A DNA stretch of 64,000 nt from Kangsaoukella pontilimi (GTDB lineage: Bacteria; Pseudomonadota; Alphaproteobacteria; Rhodobacterales; Rhodobacteraceae), in the NCBI RefSeq assembly GCF_009830125.1, contig NZ_WUPT01000002.1, positions 744,001-808,000 on the forward strand. Direction: 5' to 3'. The translations under genes and the position numbers were made by a program. Of the stretch, positions 10,647 through 19,408 are shown one piece after another (position 1 is the first letter of the stretch; every line of letters starts with the position of its first letter). The notes under the pieces were generated by a model that did no database searches, was not told the origin of the DNA, and saw only the letters and a list, made by a program, of their open reading frames with translations.

Positions 10647-11327
10647 ATGTCTGTCTGGTCCCGCATAGCCGATGCCCTTGCCGCGCTTCGCGCCGGCGAA
10701 AGCCTGTCGGATGTCTTCGACAAGCTCCGCACGCCGCCCGAGCGGACCATCGGTTTCACCATCGCCGTCATCGGTCTCGGCGCGAAAATGGCCAAGGCGG
10801 ATGGTCTCGTAACCCGCGACGAGGTCACCGCATTTCGCGAGGTCTTCCACATTCCGCGCGACGAAGAGGCGAACGCCGCCCGCATCTTCAACATGGCGCG
10901 GACCGACGTGGCCGGGTTCGAGGAGTATGCGGGCCGGATTGCGCGCATGTTCGGCGCCTCGGACAGTGTGCTGGTCGACCTGATGGAAGGGCTTTTCTAC
11001 ATCGCCCTGGCCGATGGGGAATACCACCCGAACGAGGACGACTTCCTGCACCGGGTGGCCGAGATCTTCGGCCTCAGCGAGCGCGATTTCCGTGCCATCC
11101 GCACCCGCTTCGTGGCCGATGCCGAGCCCGATCCCTGGGACGTTCTCGGCGTCGATCCTGACGCGCCGCTCGATGAGGCGCGCAAGGCATGGCGGCAACT
11201 GGTTCGCGACACCCATCCCGACCGCATGGTGGCGCGGGGCGTGCCGGAAGAGGCGGTGAAGCTGGCCGAAAAGCGCCTGATCGCCATCAACCGGGCGTGG
11301 GAGACCATCTCGGAAGGCCGCGCCTGA
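10647..11327 (+). CDS. TerB-DnaJ (DjlA-like) co-chaperone
   Basis: A 226-aa protein with an all-helical TerB domain (about 35-150; IAVIGLGAKMAKADGLVTRDEV and LFYIALADGEYHPNEDDFLHRVAE are the repeated acidic TerB motifs) and a C-terminal J-domain (about 160-226) with WDVLGVDPDAPLDEARKAW and the HPD motif in DTHPDRM that stimulates DnaK ATPase. This is the DjlA architecture without the N-terminal membrane anchor. The EEP hydrolase gene starts 1 base after its stop. Confidence 0.85.
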   Translation: MSVWSRIADALAALRAGESLSDVFDKLRTPPERTIGFTIAVIGLGAKMAKADGLVTRDEVTAFREVFHIPRDEEANAARIFNMARTDVAGFEEYAGRIARMFGASDSVLVDLMEGLFYIALADGEYHPNEDDFLHRVAEIFGLSERDFRAIRTRFVADAEPDPWDVLGVDPDAPLDEARKAWRQLVRDTHPDRMVARGVPEEAVKLAEKRLIAINRAWETISEGRA

Positions 11328-11328
11328 G

Positions 11329-12318
11329 ATGCGCTTGGCCACCTACAACGTCGAATGGTTCACCCATCTCTTCGATGATGACGGCAAAATCCGCGATGAC
11401 GGCGGCTGGTCGGGGCGGCATGACGTGCGGCGGCGGGATCAACTGGATGCGCTCGGCATCGTCTTTTCCGCGCTCGACGCCGACGGAGTGATGATCATCG
11501 AAGCGCCCGACAGTCACCGCCGCCGGGACGGGATCGCGGCACTGGAAAACTTCGCCGCCCGGATGGAGCTTCGGGCACGGAAGGCCGTCATGGGCTTCGT
11601 CAACGAGACGCAGCAGGAGATCGCGTTTCTCTACGACCCCGACGCGATGGACGCGCGACACGACCCGAAGGGCGCCCCCCGCTTCGACGAGGCCTACAAG
11701 ATCGACCTCGATGTCGACGCCGCGCCCGAGAAGGTCGTCTGGTCAAAGCCGCCTCTGGAACTGGCCATCGAGACCGCCACCGGCCCCCTGCGCCTGATCG
11801 GCGTCCATGCCAAGTCCAAGGCCCCCCACGGCGCCCATGGCCGCGACGCCATCATGCGCGTCGCCATCGACAATCGCCGCAAGCAACTGGCGCAATGTAT
11901 CTGGCTCAGAGAGCGGGTGGACGACCATCTGGATGCGGGCGACGAGGTGATCGTGATGGGTGACTTCAACGACGGCCCCGGTCTGGACGAATACGAAAAG
12001 CTCTTTGGCCGATCCGGGGTCGAGATCGTGATCGGGGGCGAGGGCGAGACACGGCTCATCGACCCTCACGCACAGGCCATCATCGACAGCCCCTTCGGCG
12101 GCGGACCAACCAGCGCGCGGTTCTGGATGGATGATCAGAAGCGTTACATGGAGACGCTGCTCGACTACATCATGGTCTCGCCCAATCTGGCCGGACGGGC
12201 AGGGGATTGGCGCATATGGCACCCGTTCGATGACCCGGTCTGCTACCGGACGCCAGAGTTGCAGGAGGCTCTTTTGACCGCGTCGGACCACTTCCCGGTC
12301 AGTATCGAGGTCGCCTGA
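11329..12318 (+). CDS. Endonuclease/exonuclease/phosphatase-family hydrolase
   Basis: A 329-aa protein of the metal-dependent EEP superfamily. It starts MRLATYNVEWF (the N of the TYNVEW motif binds metal), has GDFNDGPGLDEYEK in the middle and ends with the catalytic SDHFPV. There is no signal peptide, so it is probably cytoplasmic. The substrate (DNA, phosphodiester or sugar phosphate) is undetermined. It begins directly after the TerB-DnaJ stop, so the two genes form an operon. Confidence 0.85.
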   Translation: MRLATYNVEWFTHLFDDDGKIRDDGGWSGRHDVRRRDQLDALGIVFSALDADGVMIIEAPDSHRRRDGIAALENFAARMELRARKAVMGFVNETQQEIAFLYDPDAMDARHDPKGAPRFDEAYKIDLDVDAAPEKVVWSKPPLELAIETATGPLRLIGVHAKSKAPHGAHGRDAIMRVAIDNRRKQLAQCIWLRERVDDHLDAGDEVIVMGDFNDGPGLDEYEKLFGRSGVEIVIGGEGETRLIDPHAQAIIDSPFGGGPTSARFWMDDQKRYMETLLDYIMVSPNLAGRAGDWRIWHPFDDPVCYRTPELQEALLTASDHFPVSIEVA

Positions 12319-12321
12319 GCC

Positions 12322-12939
12322 TCAGCGGGCGATGTAACGGTCGCGGCGGTGGTTCGTCGCGATGATGGTGTTCAGCACGACTGCGCCCAGAAGCGACCAG
12401 ACGACCACCGGCCAGGGAAAAAGAAAGACCGCCAGTGTGAAGACCACAAGATCGAAGGCAAGCTGGGTGTAACCGGCGGGGATGTCTTTGGTGTCCTGAA
12501 GGATCAGCGCCACGATGCCGACGCCGCCAAGCGTCGCGCCATGCCGGAAGAGCGAGATCAGGCCCACTCCGGCGAGAATGCCCGCAAGGACGGCGCCAAG
12601 GGCGGGGGGCATATCGTTGATCGTCAGAACGAGGGGCAGCGTATCGGCGATGACCGACATCAGCGCCACCGCCACCGTCGTCTTGGCGACAAAGCGCCAG
12701 CCCATCCGGGTCAGGCCCAACAGAAAAAACGGCACGTTCATCAGGAAAAAGACGAGGCCGAAGGACCAGTCACTGGCATAGGTCGTTACCAGAGCCAGAC
12801 CGGCGATCTGTCCTGTGATCAGGTCAGAGGCGCGCAGGAACTGGATCGACAGCGCCACAAGGGTCGTGCCCACAAGAATACCCTGCACATCCTCCAGAAA
12901 GGAATGGCGGTCGGCGGGAGGTTTTTCGAGCAGCAACAT
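12322..12939 (-). CDS. YitT-family membrane protein
   Basis: A 205-aa protein with five or six transmembrane helices. The motif ITGQIAGLALV near residue 42 and GATLGGVGIVALILQD near residue 134 are the conserved YitT (DUF161) repeats. Function in this family is largely unknown; some members are linked to export or reactive-compound resistance. It is convergent with the EEP gene (3-base gap) and is preceded by an inverted repeat that may be an operator. Confidence 0.85.
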   Translation of the reverse strand: MLLLEKPPADRHSFLEDVQGILVGTTLVALSIQFLRASDLITGQIAGLALVTTYASDWSFGLVFFLMNVPFFLLGLTRMGWRFVAKTTVAVALMSVIADTLPLVLTINDMPPALGAVLAGILAGVGLISLFRHGATLGGVGIVALILQDTKDIPAGYTQLAFDLVVFTLAVFLFPWPVVVWSLLGAVVLNTIIATNHRRDRYIAR

Positions 12940-12941
12940 GG

Positions 12942-12958
12942 GTCATGAGTTATGACCT
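12942..12958 (-). promoter_or_regulatory. Inverted repeat immediately upstream of the yitT-family gene
   Basis: GGTCAT-GAGTT-ATGACC lies 2 bases before the start codon. A perfect 6-bp inverted repeat at this position could be an operator overlapping the ribosome-binding region. No cognate regulator gene is adjacent. Confidence 0.4.
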
Positions 12959-13071
12959 ATTTGCCGATCCGTCAACGCTCTCTGCGTGACTCCGCCGTCC
13001 GCGTCGCTTCGCCCGTTGACGCCCCCGGCCCGCCATTGCAAGGTTCGCGCGGACCTTGACGCGGGGGGAAC

Positions 13072-14619
13072 ATGGACGCTGGCTCCGATGCCGCGACCGA
13101 AGACTGGGGGCCATTCGGACGGCCCTTGTTCGACGATCCGTCGGCGCGCGCGCTGTCGCGGATCGGCGTGGTCGATGTCGGCTCGAACTCGGTGCGTCTG
13201 GTCATCTTCGACGGCGCAGCGCGCAGCCCTGCGTACTTCTTCAACGAGAAAGTCATGGCCGGCCTCGGCGCCGGCATGGCCGAGACGGGGAAGCTGAACC
13301 CCGAGGGCAAGGCCCGCGCGCTGTCTGCCATCAAGCGCTTTCAGCTACTGGCACAGAATATGGGAATCGCGCCGTTGACGGCTGTGGCCACAGCTGCCGT
13401 GCGCGAGGCGGAGGACGGTCCTGCGTTCAGGGAGGAAATACGGCGTGAGACCGGCCTCCGCCTTTGGGTTATCGATGGAGAGGAAGAGGCGCGGCTCTCG
13501 GCGCAGGGGGTCCTTCTGGGCTGGCCCGGTGCCAAGGGGCTGGTGTCCGATATCGGTGGCTCGTCCATGGAGCTGGCGCAGCTTGCCGACGGGCGCGTGG
13601 GAAAGCGCATTTCGTCGAAGCTGGGCCCGCAGCGGCTCAAGAACATTCCGGGCGGCAAGAAGGGCGTAAAGGCCCATATCCGTACCGAGATCAAAAAGCT
13701 GGTGGACGTGGTCGGAAACGAGCCCAAGCGCCTGTTCCTCGTGGGCGGGTCGTGGCGCGCTATCGCACGCATCGACATGGACCGGCGCGGCTATCCCCTG
13801 GCGGTCCTGCACGAATACCGGATGACGCGGAAGGACGTTCTGGCGACGGTCGACTACATCGCGAACGCCGATCTGGAAGAGCTTCGGCTCAGGACCGGGC
13901 TGGGCGAAAGCCGGATGTCGCTGGTGCCGCTCGCGTCGCTGGTCCTGAAAGAGATGGTCAAGCAGATCAAACCGGGCGAGATCGCGGTGTCGAGTTACGG
14001 TATCCGCGAGGGAATGCTTTACGAGCAGATGCCTCAGCGCCTTCGCGACCGCGACCCGCTGGTCGAGGCCTGCCGCTTCATCGAACAGAAGGACGCGCGC
14101 ATCCCCGGTTTCGGGCGGCGTCTCTATGATTTCGTCAGCCCGCTTTTCGGGGCCCGAAACGCACCTGCCAAACGGCTTATCAAGGCGGCCTGCCTGCTTC
14201 ACGACGTAAGCTGGCGCGCGCATCCGGATTATCGGCACGAGGTCTGTTTCGACACGGTGACACGCGCCAATCTTGGCGGCATGAACCATCAGGAACGTAT
14301 CTTCCTCGGGCTGGCGCTTCTTCACCGTTACAAGAACAATCGCGACGGCTCCCCCTTCGAGCCACTGTTCGACCTGCTCGAACCCGAGGATATTCGATGG
14401 GCCGAAGTCCTGGGAAAGGCGCTTCGTTTCGGCGCGATGCTGACGGCGTCGGAAGACGACACCATGGGCAAACTTCGGTATTTCCCGAAGAAGGAGCGGC
14501 TGGAGCTGAAGCTCGCGCCCGGCACACGTGCGCTCTTCGGTGAAGTGGCCGAGGCACGGCTTACCGCGCTGGCGCAGGCTCTCGGCCCCGAGGTACAGGT
14601 CACGGTCAAAGGCCGTTGA
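13072..14619 (+). CDS. ppx: Exopolyphosphatase / Ppx-GppA phosphatase
   Basis: A 515-aa enzyme that removes terminal phosphates from polyphosphate (or pppGpp). The ASKHA-fold domain starts with GVVDVGSNSVRLVIF (about 32-46), followed by the second phosphate loop SDIGGSSMELAQL (about 160-172). The C-terminal half is the HD-like helical domain with CLLHDVSWRAHPDYRHE. GCGGGGGGA precedes the ATG. The polyphosphate kinase gene lies 20 kb away instead of next to it. It is convergent with the ABC ATPase gene, with a 9-base gap. Confidence 0.92.
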   Translation: MDAGSDAATEDWGPFGRPLFDDPSARALSRIGVVDVGSNSVRLVIFDGAARSPAYFFNEKVMAGLGAGMAETGKLNPEGKARALSAIKRFQLLAQNMGIAPLTAVATAAVREAEDGPAFREEIRRETGLRLWVIDGEEEARLSAQGVLLGWPGAKGLVSDIGGSSMELAQLADGRVGKRISSKLGPQRLKNIPGGKKGVKAHIRTEIKKLVDVVGNEPKRLFLVGGSWRAIARIDMDRRGYPLAVLHEYRMTRKDVLATVDYIANADLEELRLRTGLGESRMSLVPLASLVLKEMVKQIKPGEIAVSSYGIREGMLYEQMPQRLRDRDPLVEACRFIEQKDARIPGFGRRLYDFVSPLFGARNAPAKRLIKAACLLHDVSWRAHPDYRHEVCFDTVTRANLGGMNHQERIFLGLALLHRYKNNRDGSPFEPLFDLLEPEDIRWAEVLGKALRFGAMLTASEDDTMGKLRYFPKKERLELKLAPGTRALFGEVAEARLTALAQALGPEVQVTVKGR

Positions 14620-14628
14620 CCGTCCGCC

Positions 14629-16713
14629 TCACTCGGCGGCGATCTGAATCACCGGCTCCATGCTGTCCAGCTCTTCCCGGCTCAGGTGGCACTTGATCTG
14701 ATGACCTTCCGCCGTGGTGACCATCTTCGGCACCTCGGTTTCGCAACGGTTCCCCGGCACTTTCGATTTCCAGTTGCAGCGCGTCTGGAACGGGCAACCG
14801 GGCGGCGGGTTCATGGCCGACGGAATGTCGCCCTCCAGAACCACGTGTTTCTTCTTTACCTTGGTATCCGCGATGGGCACTGCTGACAGAAGGGCCTCGG
14901 TATAGGGGTGGTAGGGGGGCGCGAAGACCTGATCGGTCGTGCCGATTTCCACCACGTGGCCCAGATACATGACCATGACGCGGTCCGCGAGGTAGCGCAC
15001 GATGGAAAGGTCGTGGCTGATGAAGAGAAGCGTGGTCTTCTCGTTCCGCTGGATCTCCATCAAGAGGTCCGTGACCGCCGCCTGAACGCTGACATCCAGA
15101 GCCGAAACCGGTTCGTCCGCGATCACGATCCGCGCGCCGCCGGCGAAGGCGCGGGCAATGCCGACGCGCTGTTTCTGCCCGCCGGACAGCTGGCGCGGCA
15201 TCCGCGTGGCGAATTCACGGGGCAGCTTCACGAGGTCGAGAAGTTCGAGCATGTGCTCGCGCCGCGCGTCCTCGGTCCGGCCGACGCCGAAGATCTCGAG
15301 CGCGCGCATGATCTGCCGGCCCACGGTCATGGACGGGTTCAGCGTGTCGAACGGGTTCTGGAACACCATCTGGATGTTCGAGACGGTCTTGGTGTCGCGT
15401 TCCTCGATGGGAGTGTCTTGGATCTCTTTGTTGTCCAGAAGGATGCGGCCCGAGGTGGCGGTTTCCAGCCCCATCAGCACCTTGGCGAAAGTGGATTTGC
15501 CGCAGCCCGACTCGCCCACGATGGCCAGCGTCTCGCTTTCGCGGGCCTCGAAGCTGAGCGTCTCATTGGCCTTCACCACCTTGTGTGCGCCGCCGCCGAA
15601 CAGCGCGCTGGCCGCGACCTCGTAGTATTTCTTGAGCTTCTCGGTCTTCAGGACCACCTGACCCGGCTCGGTCTTTTCCGTTGCGATGCTGGCCGCGATG
15701 GGCGCGTCCCAGTCGATCTCGTCGAATTTCAGGCAGCGCGTGCCGTGGCGGTCGTCGCCGGACACGGGCGCCATGAGGATATCGCCGGCATCGCAGCGCT
15801 CCGCTTCGAAATAGTCGCAGCGCGGACCGAAATTGCAGCCGGGTGGTCGCTCATGCGGCAGGGGGAAGTTGCCCGGAATGGCCACGAGGGGGCGCGCGTT
15901 CTTGTCGGCGCCCGGCAGCGGGATCGAGCGGAAGAGCGCCTGCGTATAGGGGTGCCGCATCCGGTCGAAAACGTCTTCGATCGAACCGGTCTCGACCGCC
16001 TCGCCCGAATACATCACGCAGATGCGGTCGCAGGTCTCAAGGACGAGCCCGAGATTGTGGCTGATGAACAGCATCGACGTGCCGTATTTCTCGCCGAGGT
16101 CCTTGACCAGTTGGACAACCGCCGCTTCGACCGTGACGTCGAGCGCGGTGGTGGGCTCGTCGAGGATCAGGAGCGACGGCTTCGACATCAGCGCCATGGC
16201 GATGACGATCCGCTGCTGCTGGCCGCCCGAGAGCTGGTGCGGGAAACTGTTCAGCATCCGCTCGGGGTCGGGCAGGCGGACGTCGGTGACGACTTCGAGG
16301 GCGCGTGCGTAAGCTTCCTTTTCGCTCACGCCCTCGTGGATCATCGGCACTTCCATGAGCTGCTTGCCGATCCGCATGGCGGGGTTCAGGGACGCCATGG
16401 GTTCCTGGTAGATCATCGCGATTTCCGAGCCGCGGATATCGCGAAGCTCGGCGGCGGACATGGAATTGAGGTCGCGGCCCTTGAACCGGATACTGCCACC
16501 GACGATCCGCCCGTTGACGCCGAGGTCCTGCATGACGCCGAGCGCCACGGTGGACTTGCCGCAGCCCGACTCGCCCACGAGGCCCATCGCCTCGCCCGGC
16601 TGAACGGTGCAGGAGAAGTCCATCACGGCGGGGATTTCGCGCAGCCGCGTGAAGAAGCTGATCGAGAGGTTCTCGATTTCGAGGATCGGGCCGGTGTAAC
16701 TCTCGTCTCTCAT
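14629..16713 (-). CDS. Peptide-type ABC transporter, fused double ATPase
   Basis: A 694-aa cytoplasmic protein with two complete Dpp/Opp-type ATPase domains: Walker A GESGCGKST at 47-55 and again near 401, signatures LSGGQQQR and LSGGQKQR, each followed by the oligopeptide-transporter C-terminal zinc-finger-like region (PPGCNFGPRCDYF and PPGCPFQTRCNW). It thus combines the DppD and DppF roles. It is the last gene of the minus-strand operon binding protein-permease-permease-ATPase. Confidence 0.93.
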   Translation of the reverse strand: MRDESYTGPILEIENLSISFFTRLREIPAVMDFSCTVQPGEAMGLVGESGCGKSTVALGVMQDLGVNGRIVGGSIRFKGRDLNSMSAAELRDIRGSEIAMIYQEPMASLNPAMRIGKQLMEVPMIHEGVSEKEAYARALEVVTDVRLPDPERMLNSFPHQLSGGQQQRIVIAMALMSKPSLLILDEPTTALDVTVEAAVVQLVKDLGEKYGTSMLFISHNLGLVLETCDRICVMYSGEAVETGSIEDVFDRMRHPYTQALFRSIPLPGADKNARPLVAIPGNFPLPHERPPGCNFGPRCDYFEAERCDAGDILMAPVSGDDRHGTRCLKFDEIDWDAPIAASIATEKTEPGQVVLKTEKLKKYYEVAASALFGGGAHKVVKANETLSFEARESETLAIVGESGCGKSTFAKVLMGLETATSGRILLDNKEIQDTPIEERDTKTVSNIQMVFQNPFDTLNPSMTVGRQIMRALEIFGVGRTEDARREHMLELLDLVKLPREFATRMPRQLSGGQKQRVGIARAFAGGARIVIADEPVSALDVSVQAAVTDLLMEIQRNEKTTLLFISHDLSIVRYLADRVMVMYLGHVVEIGTTDQVFAPPYHPYTEALLSAVPIADTKVKKKHVVLEGDIPSAMNPPPGCPFQTRCNWKSKVPGNRCETEVPKMVTTAEGHQIKCHLSREELDSMEPVIQIAAE

Positions 16714-16754
16714 GGTCTGCCCTTCCTGGTTTCGCCGCCTTCGGCGTCGACCGG

Positions 16755-16797
16755 CTGGAGGGGGCGCTGCCCCCTCCAGACCACCCCCGGGATATTT
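16755..16797. repeat. GC hairpin plus CCCCCGGGATATTT repeat module
   Basis: A perfect 11-bp hairpin, CTGGAGGGGGC-GCT-GCCCCCTCCAG (16755-16779), is followed by the recurrent core CCCCCGGGATATTT (16784-16797). It sits between the ATPase and permease genes of an operon. Other copies of the core lie in eight other intergenic regions of this window. Confidence 0.7.
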
Positions 16798-16828
16798 GGG
16801 GGCCGATAATGGGGAATGGCGCGCATCT

Positions 16829-18271
16829 TCAGTCCCTCAGGCTTTCTTCGCGAAGACCGTCGGCCAGGAGGTTGAGGCCGAGGACGAGGCTCATCAGGCT
16901 GAGGGCGGGGGCAAGGGCCGGGTGCGGGTAAATCGACAAGAGGCGTCGTCCGTCATTGATCGTGGTGCCCCAGTCGGGGCTTTCGGGGCTGAGACCGAGG
17001 CCGAAGAAGCCGAGCGTGCCGAGGAGGATCGTGGTGTAGCCGATCCGGAGGCAGAAATCGACGATTAGGGGGCCGCGCGCGTTGGGCAGAATCTCCCACA
17101 GCATGACGTACCACGCGCCTTCGCCGCGGGTCTGGGCGGCGGCGACGTAGTCGCGGGTGCGGATGTCGAGCACGATGCCCCGCACGATCCGGAAGACCGT
17201 GGGAGAGTTCACGAAGACCACCGAGACGAAGACTACGAGGATATTGCCCGGCACGTCGAAGAGGTCGAGCCAGCCCGGCAGGATGCGGATCATCGCGTTG
17301 GGATCATTGGAGGAGATCAGCGACAGGTAAAGGAGGCCTCCTACCGCGAGGAAGGCGGCAACGATGCCGTTCCGGAATTTGGGCTGCGTGTGGTAGCGGG
17401 AGTTCAGGAGCACCGTGCCGAAGATCAGCGGAAAGATGAACAGCACCATCGCCATGTAGGTCGGCAGGCCCGTATCCACGATTTCCGGCGTGACCAGCAG
17501 GTAAAACAGAAGGATCACCGGGAAGGCGAGGATCAGGTTGGCGAGGAACGAGAGAATCGTATCGAGCGTGCCCGCGTAGTAGCCCGCCGGTACGCCGAGG
17601 GTGATTCCCACCATGAAGGCGAAGACCGTGGCGAAGGGGGCGATCTTGATCACCTCCCAGGCGCCGAGGATCATGCGGCTGAAGACGTCGCGGGCGAGGT
17701 TGTCGCCGCCCAGAAGGTAGTAACCGAACACGCCGTCGTCCGCGCCGCTGATGGCGGTGCCGGGCACCTTGTTCTTCATGCCCGAAAGCTGGGTCAGCGG
17801 GTCGTGGGTGGCGATCATGTCGGCGTAGAAGGCCGTGAAGACCCAGAACATCACGATGCCGAAGCCAACCATGCCGATCGTGCTGTCGAAGAGCTTGCCA
17901 TAGAGGCCGAGCCGCCGCTTGAACGTGATCGAAAGTGCGAAAAGGACGGCGAGCGATATCCAGACCGGCAGAAGCCGGGTCGAGATCGTGCCGATGATGC
18001 CCTTGGCCTCGGGACCGGGCAACAGGAGGCCGCCCACAAGATAGCCGAGCGTCACGAGGACGATCAGCCCGAACATCGCGCGCGCAGCGAGGCCAGCCCA
18101 GTCGGCGGGGCTTTTCCGCATGGCGAGCGCGTTGCCTTGCATCTGCGGGTTGCCGCTGACGAAGGAGAGCAGGATCTGCGCCAGCACCGCCACGGCGAAT
18201 GCGGCCCATGCCAGCAGGAAGAGCGGGTTCAGGAGGGGGCCGAGGCTTCCGGTCCAGGTCAGGTTTTCCAT
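16829..18271 (-). CDS. Peptide-type ABC permease, DppC-like with extended N-terminus
   Basis: A 480-aa permease. The C-terminal about 300 residues form the DppC/OppC core, with an EAA loop around GIVLDIRTRDYVAAAQTRGE and the terminal GLGLSPESPDWGTTINDGR. The N-terminal about 170 residues carry three or four extra hydrophobic segments, much longer than typical DppC. I start it at the ATG at 18271, which follows GGGAGAGG; longer frames upstream overlap the DppB gene and are not credible. Confidence 0.9.
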   Translation of the reverse strand: MENLTWTGSLGPLLNPLFLLAWAAFAVAVLAQILLSFVSGNPQMQGNALAMRKSPADWAGLAARAMFGLIVLVTLGYLVGGLLLPGPEAKGIIGTISTRLLPVWISLAVLFALSITFKRRLGLYGKLFDSTIGMVGFGIVMFWVFTAFYADMIATHDPLTQLSGMKNKVPGTAISGADDGVFGYYLLGGDNLARDVFSRMILGAWEVIKIAPFATVFAFMVGITLGVPAGYYAGTLDTILSFLANLILAFPVILLFYLLVTPEIVDTGLPTYMAMVLFIFPLIFGTVLLNSRYHTQPKFRNGIVAAFLAVGGLLYLSLISSNDPNAMIRILPGWLDLFDVPGNILVVFVSVVFVNSPTVFRIVRGIVLDIRTRDYVAAAQTRGEGAWYVMLWEILPNARGPLIVDFCLRIGYTTILLGTLGFFGLGLSPESPDWGTTINDGRRLLSIYPHPALAPALSLMSLVLGLNLLADGLREESLRD

Positions 18272-18282
18272 GGTCCTCTCCC

Positions 18283-19329
18283 TTATGCGATACGGATTCT
18301 GGGGTTCAGGAACACGTAGCCGACATCGGATATCAGCTGTGTCACCAGAACGACGAAGACGGCCACGACCGAACAGGCGAGCAGAAGCTCGATGTCGTTG
18401 TTGCCGGCGGCCTGCACCAGCGTCCAGCCGAAGCCCTTGTAGTTGAAGAGGGTCTCGACGATTACGACGCCGTTCAGAAGCCACGGAAACTGAAGCATGA
18501 TCACCGTGAAGGGCGCGATCAGCGCGTTTCGGAGCGCATGGCGAATGACGATGTTGCGGAAGCTCACGCCCTTGAGCCGCGCGGTGCGAATATATTGCGC
18601 CGTCATCACCTCGGTCATCGAGGCGCGGGTCATGCGGGCGATGTAGCCCATGCCGTAAAGCGCGATGGTCAGGACGGGCAGGAAGAAGTTCTCGAAATTG
18701 GCGCTTTCGGCGGCGCTGGTGGCGGTGCCCTTGAACCACTTCAGCCCCACGGCCGACGAGGCGAAGATGGTGATGAAGAGAACACCAGAGACGTATTCCG
18801 GGGTTGCGGTGGATGCGATGGAAAAGGTCGAGAGCGACCGGTCGAGGCGCGAGCCCTCGCGCATGCCCGCCAGGATGCCGAGGAGTAGCGCCGAGGGGAC
18901 CATCAGCACCATCACCCAGAACATCAGCTTGCCGGTCAGCGCCAGCTTGTCCCAGACAAGTGCGCCCACTTCGGTGTCGAAGACCGTGGAGGTACCCCAG
19001 TCGCCTTGCAGTACGCCACAGAAGGTCGGCGCGTCACCGGCGGCCATGTCCGGCGCGATGCAGCGCCCGGTCACCTCGCCGTTGCCGTCGGTACGGGTCC
19101 AGCCGGGCAAGACGCCCAGCCACTGGCCATAGCGCGACAGGATCGGCTGGGTATAGCCGTTCCGGTCCAGCCAGAGCCCCACATCTTCTTCAGTCATGCG
19201 GGCGCTCGCCTCGGACCGGGCGATCTTTTCGAGGTTCGGTTCCAAGTTCGTCAGGAAGAACACCACGAAGGTGAGCGCGAGCGATGTCAGTAACATCATC
19301 CCGACACGTCGGAGAAGAAATTGGCCCAT
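18283..19329 (-). CDS. Peptide-type ABC permease, DppB-like
   Basis: A 348-aa inner-membrane permease. It begins MGQFLLRRVGMMLLTSLALTF, the DppB N-terminal helix, and has the EAA region MTEVMTAQYIRTARLKGVS. A large periplasmic insertion after TM1 (about residues 70-110) contains two cysteines (GRCIAPD and TFCGVLQGDWG) not usual in E. coli DppB. It is separated from the binding-protein gene by a strong hairpin and from the DppC gene by 11 bases. Confidence 0.92.
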   Translation of the reverse strand: MGQFLLRRVGMMLLTSLALTFVVFFLTNLEPNLEKIARSEASARMTEEDVGLWLDRNGYTQPILSRYGQWLGVLPGWTRTDGNGEVTGRCIAPDMAAGDAPTFCGVLQGDWGTSTVFDTEVGALVWDKLALTGKLMFWVMVLMVPSALLLGILAGMREGSRLDRSLSTFSIASTATPEYVSGVLFITIFASSAVGLKWFKGTATSAAESANFENFFLPVLTIALYGMGYIARMTRASMTEVMTAQYIRTARLKGVSFRNIVIRHALRNALIAPFTVIMLQFPWLLNGVVIVETLFNYKGFGWTLVQAAGNNDIELLLACSVVAVFVVLVTQLISDVGYVFLNPRIRIA

Positions 19330-19370
19330 GCCGGATTACCTCGGGGTCAATGAACGTCGGGTGCGGGAAG

Positions 19371-19397
19371 CCGCCGCGCCCAGGCTGGGCGCGGCGG
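19371..19397 (-). terminator. Intercistronic hairpin between binding protein and permease genes
   Basis: CCGCCGCGCCC (19371-19381) pairs perfectly with GGGCGCGGCGG (19387-19397) around 5 bases. Such a stem after the binding-protein gene typically stabilises that message and/or partly terminates, giving more binding protein than permease. Confidence 0.65.
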
Positions 19398-19408
19398 ATG
19401 GTGCAGGA

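Noticed and set aside
14908-16809. Long open frame of about 630 codons opposite the ABC ATPase gene
   Set aside because: Antisense shadow of high-GC coding DNA; its protein is rich in His/Arg/Gly/Ala with no domain, and the opposite frame is a clear double ATPase.
18272-18739. N-terminal extension of the DppC-like permease
   Set aside because: The extension overlaps the DppB gene in another frame, is arginine/histidine-rich, and the ATG at 18271 has a good RBS.
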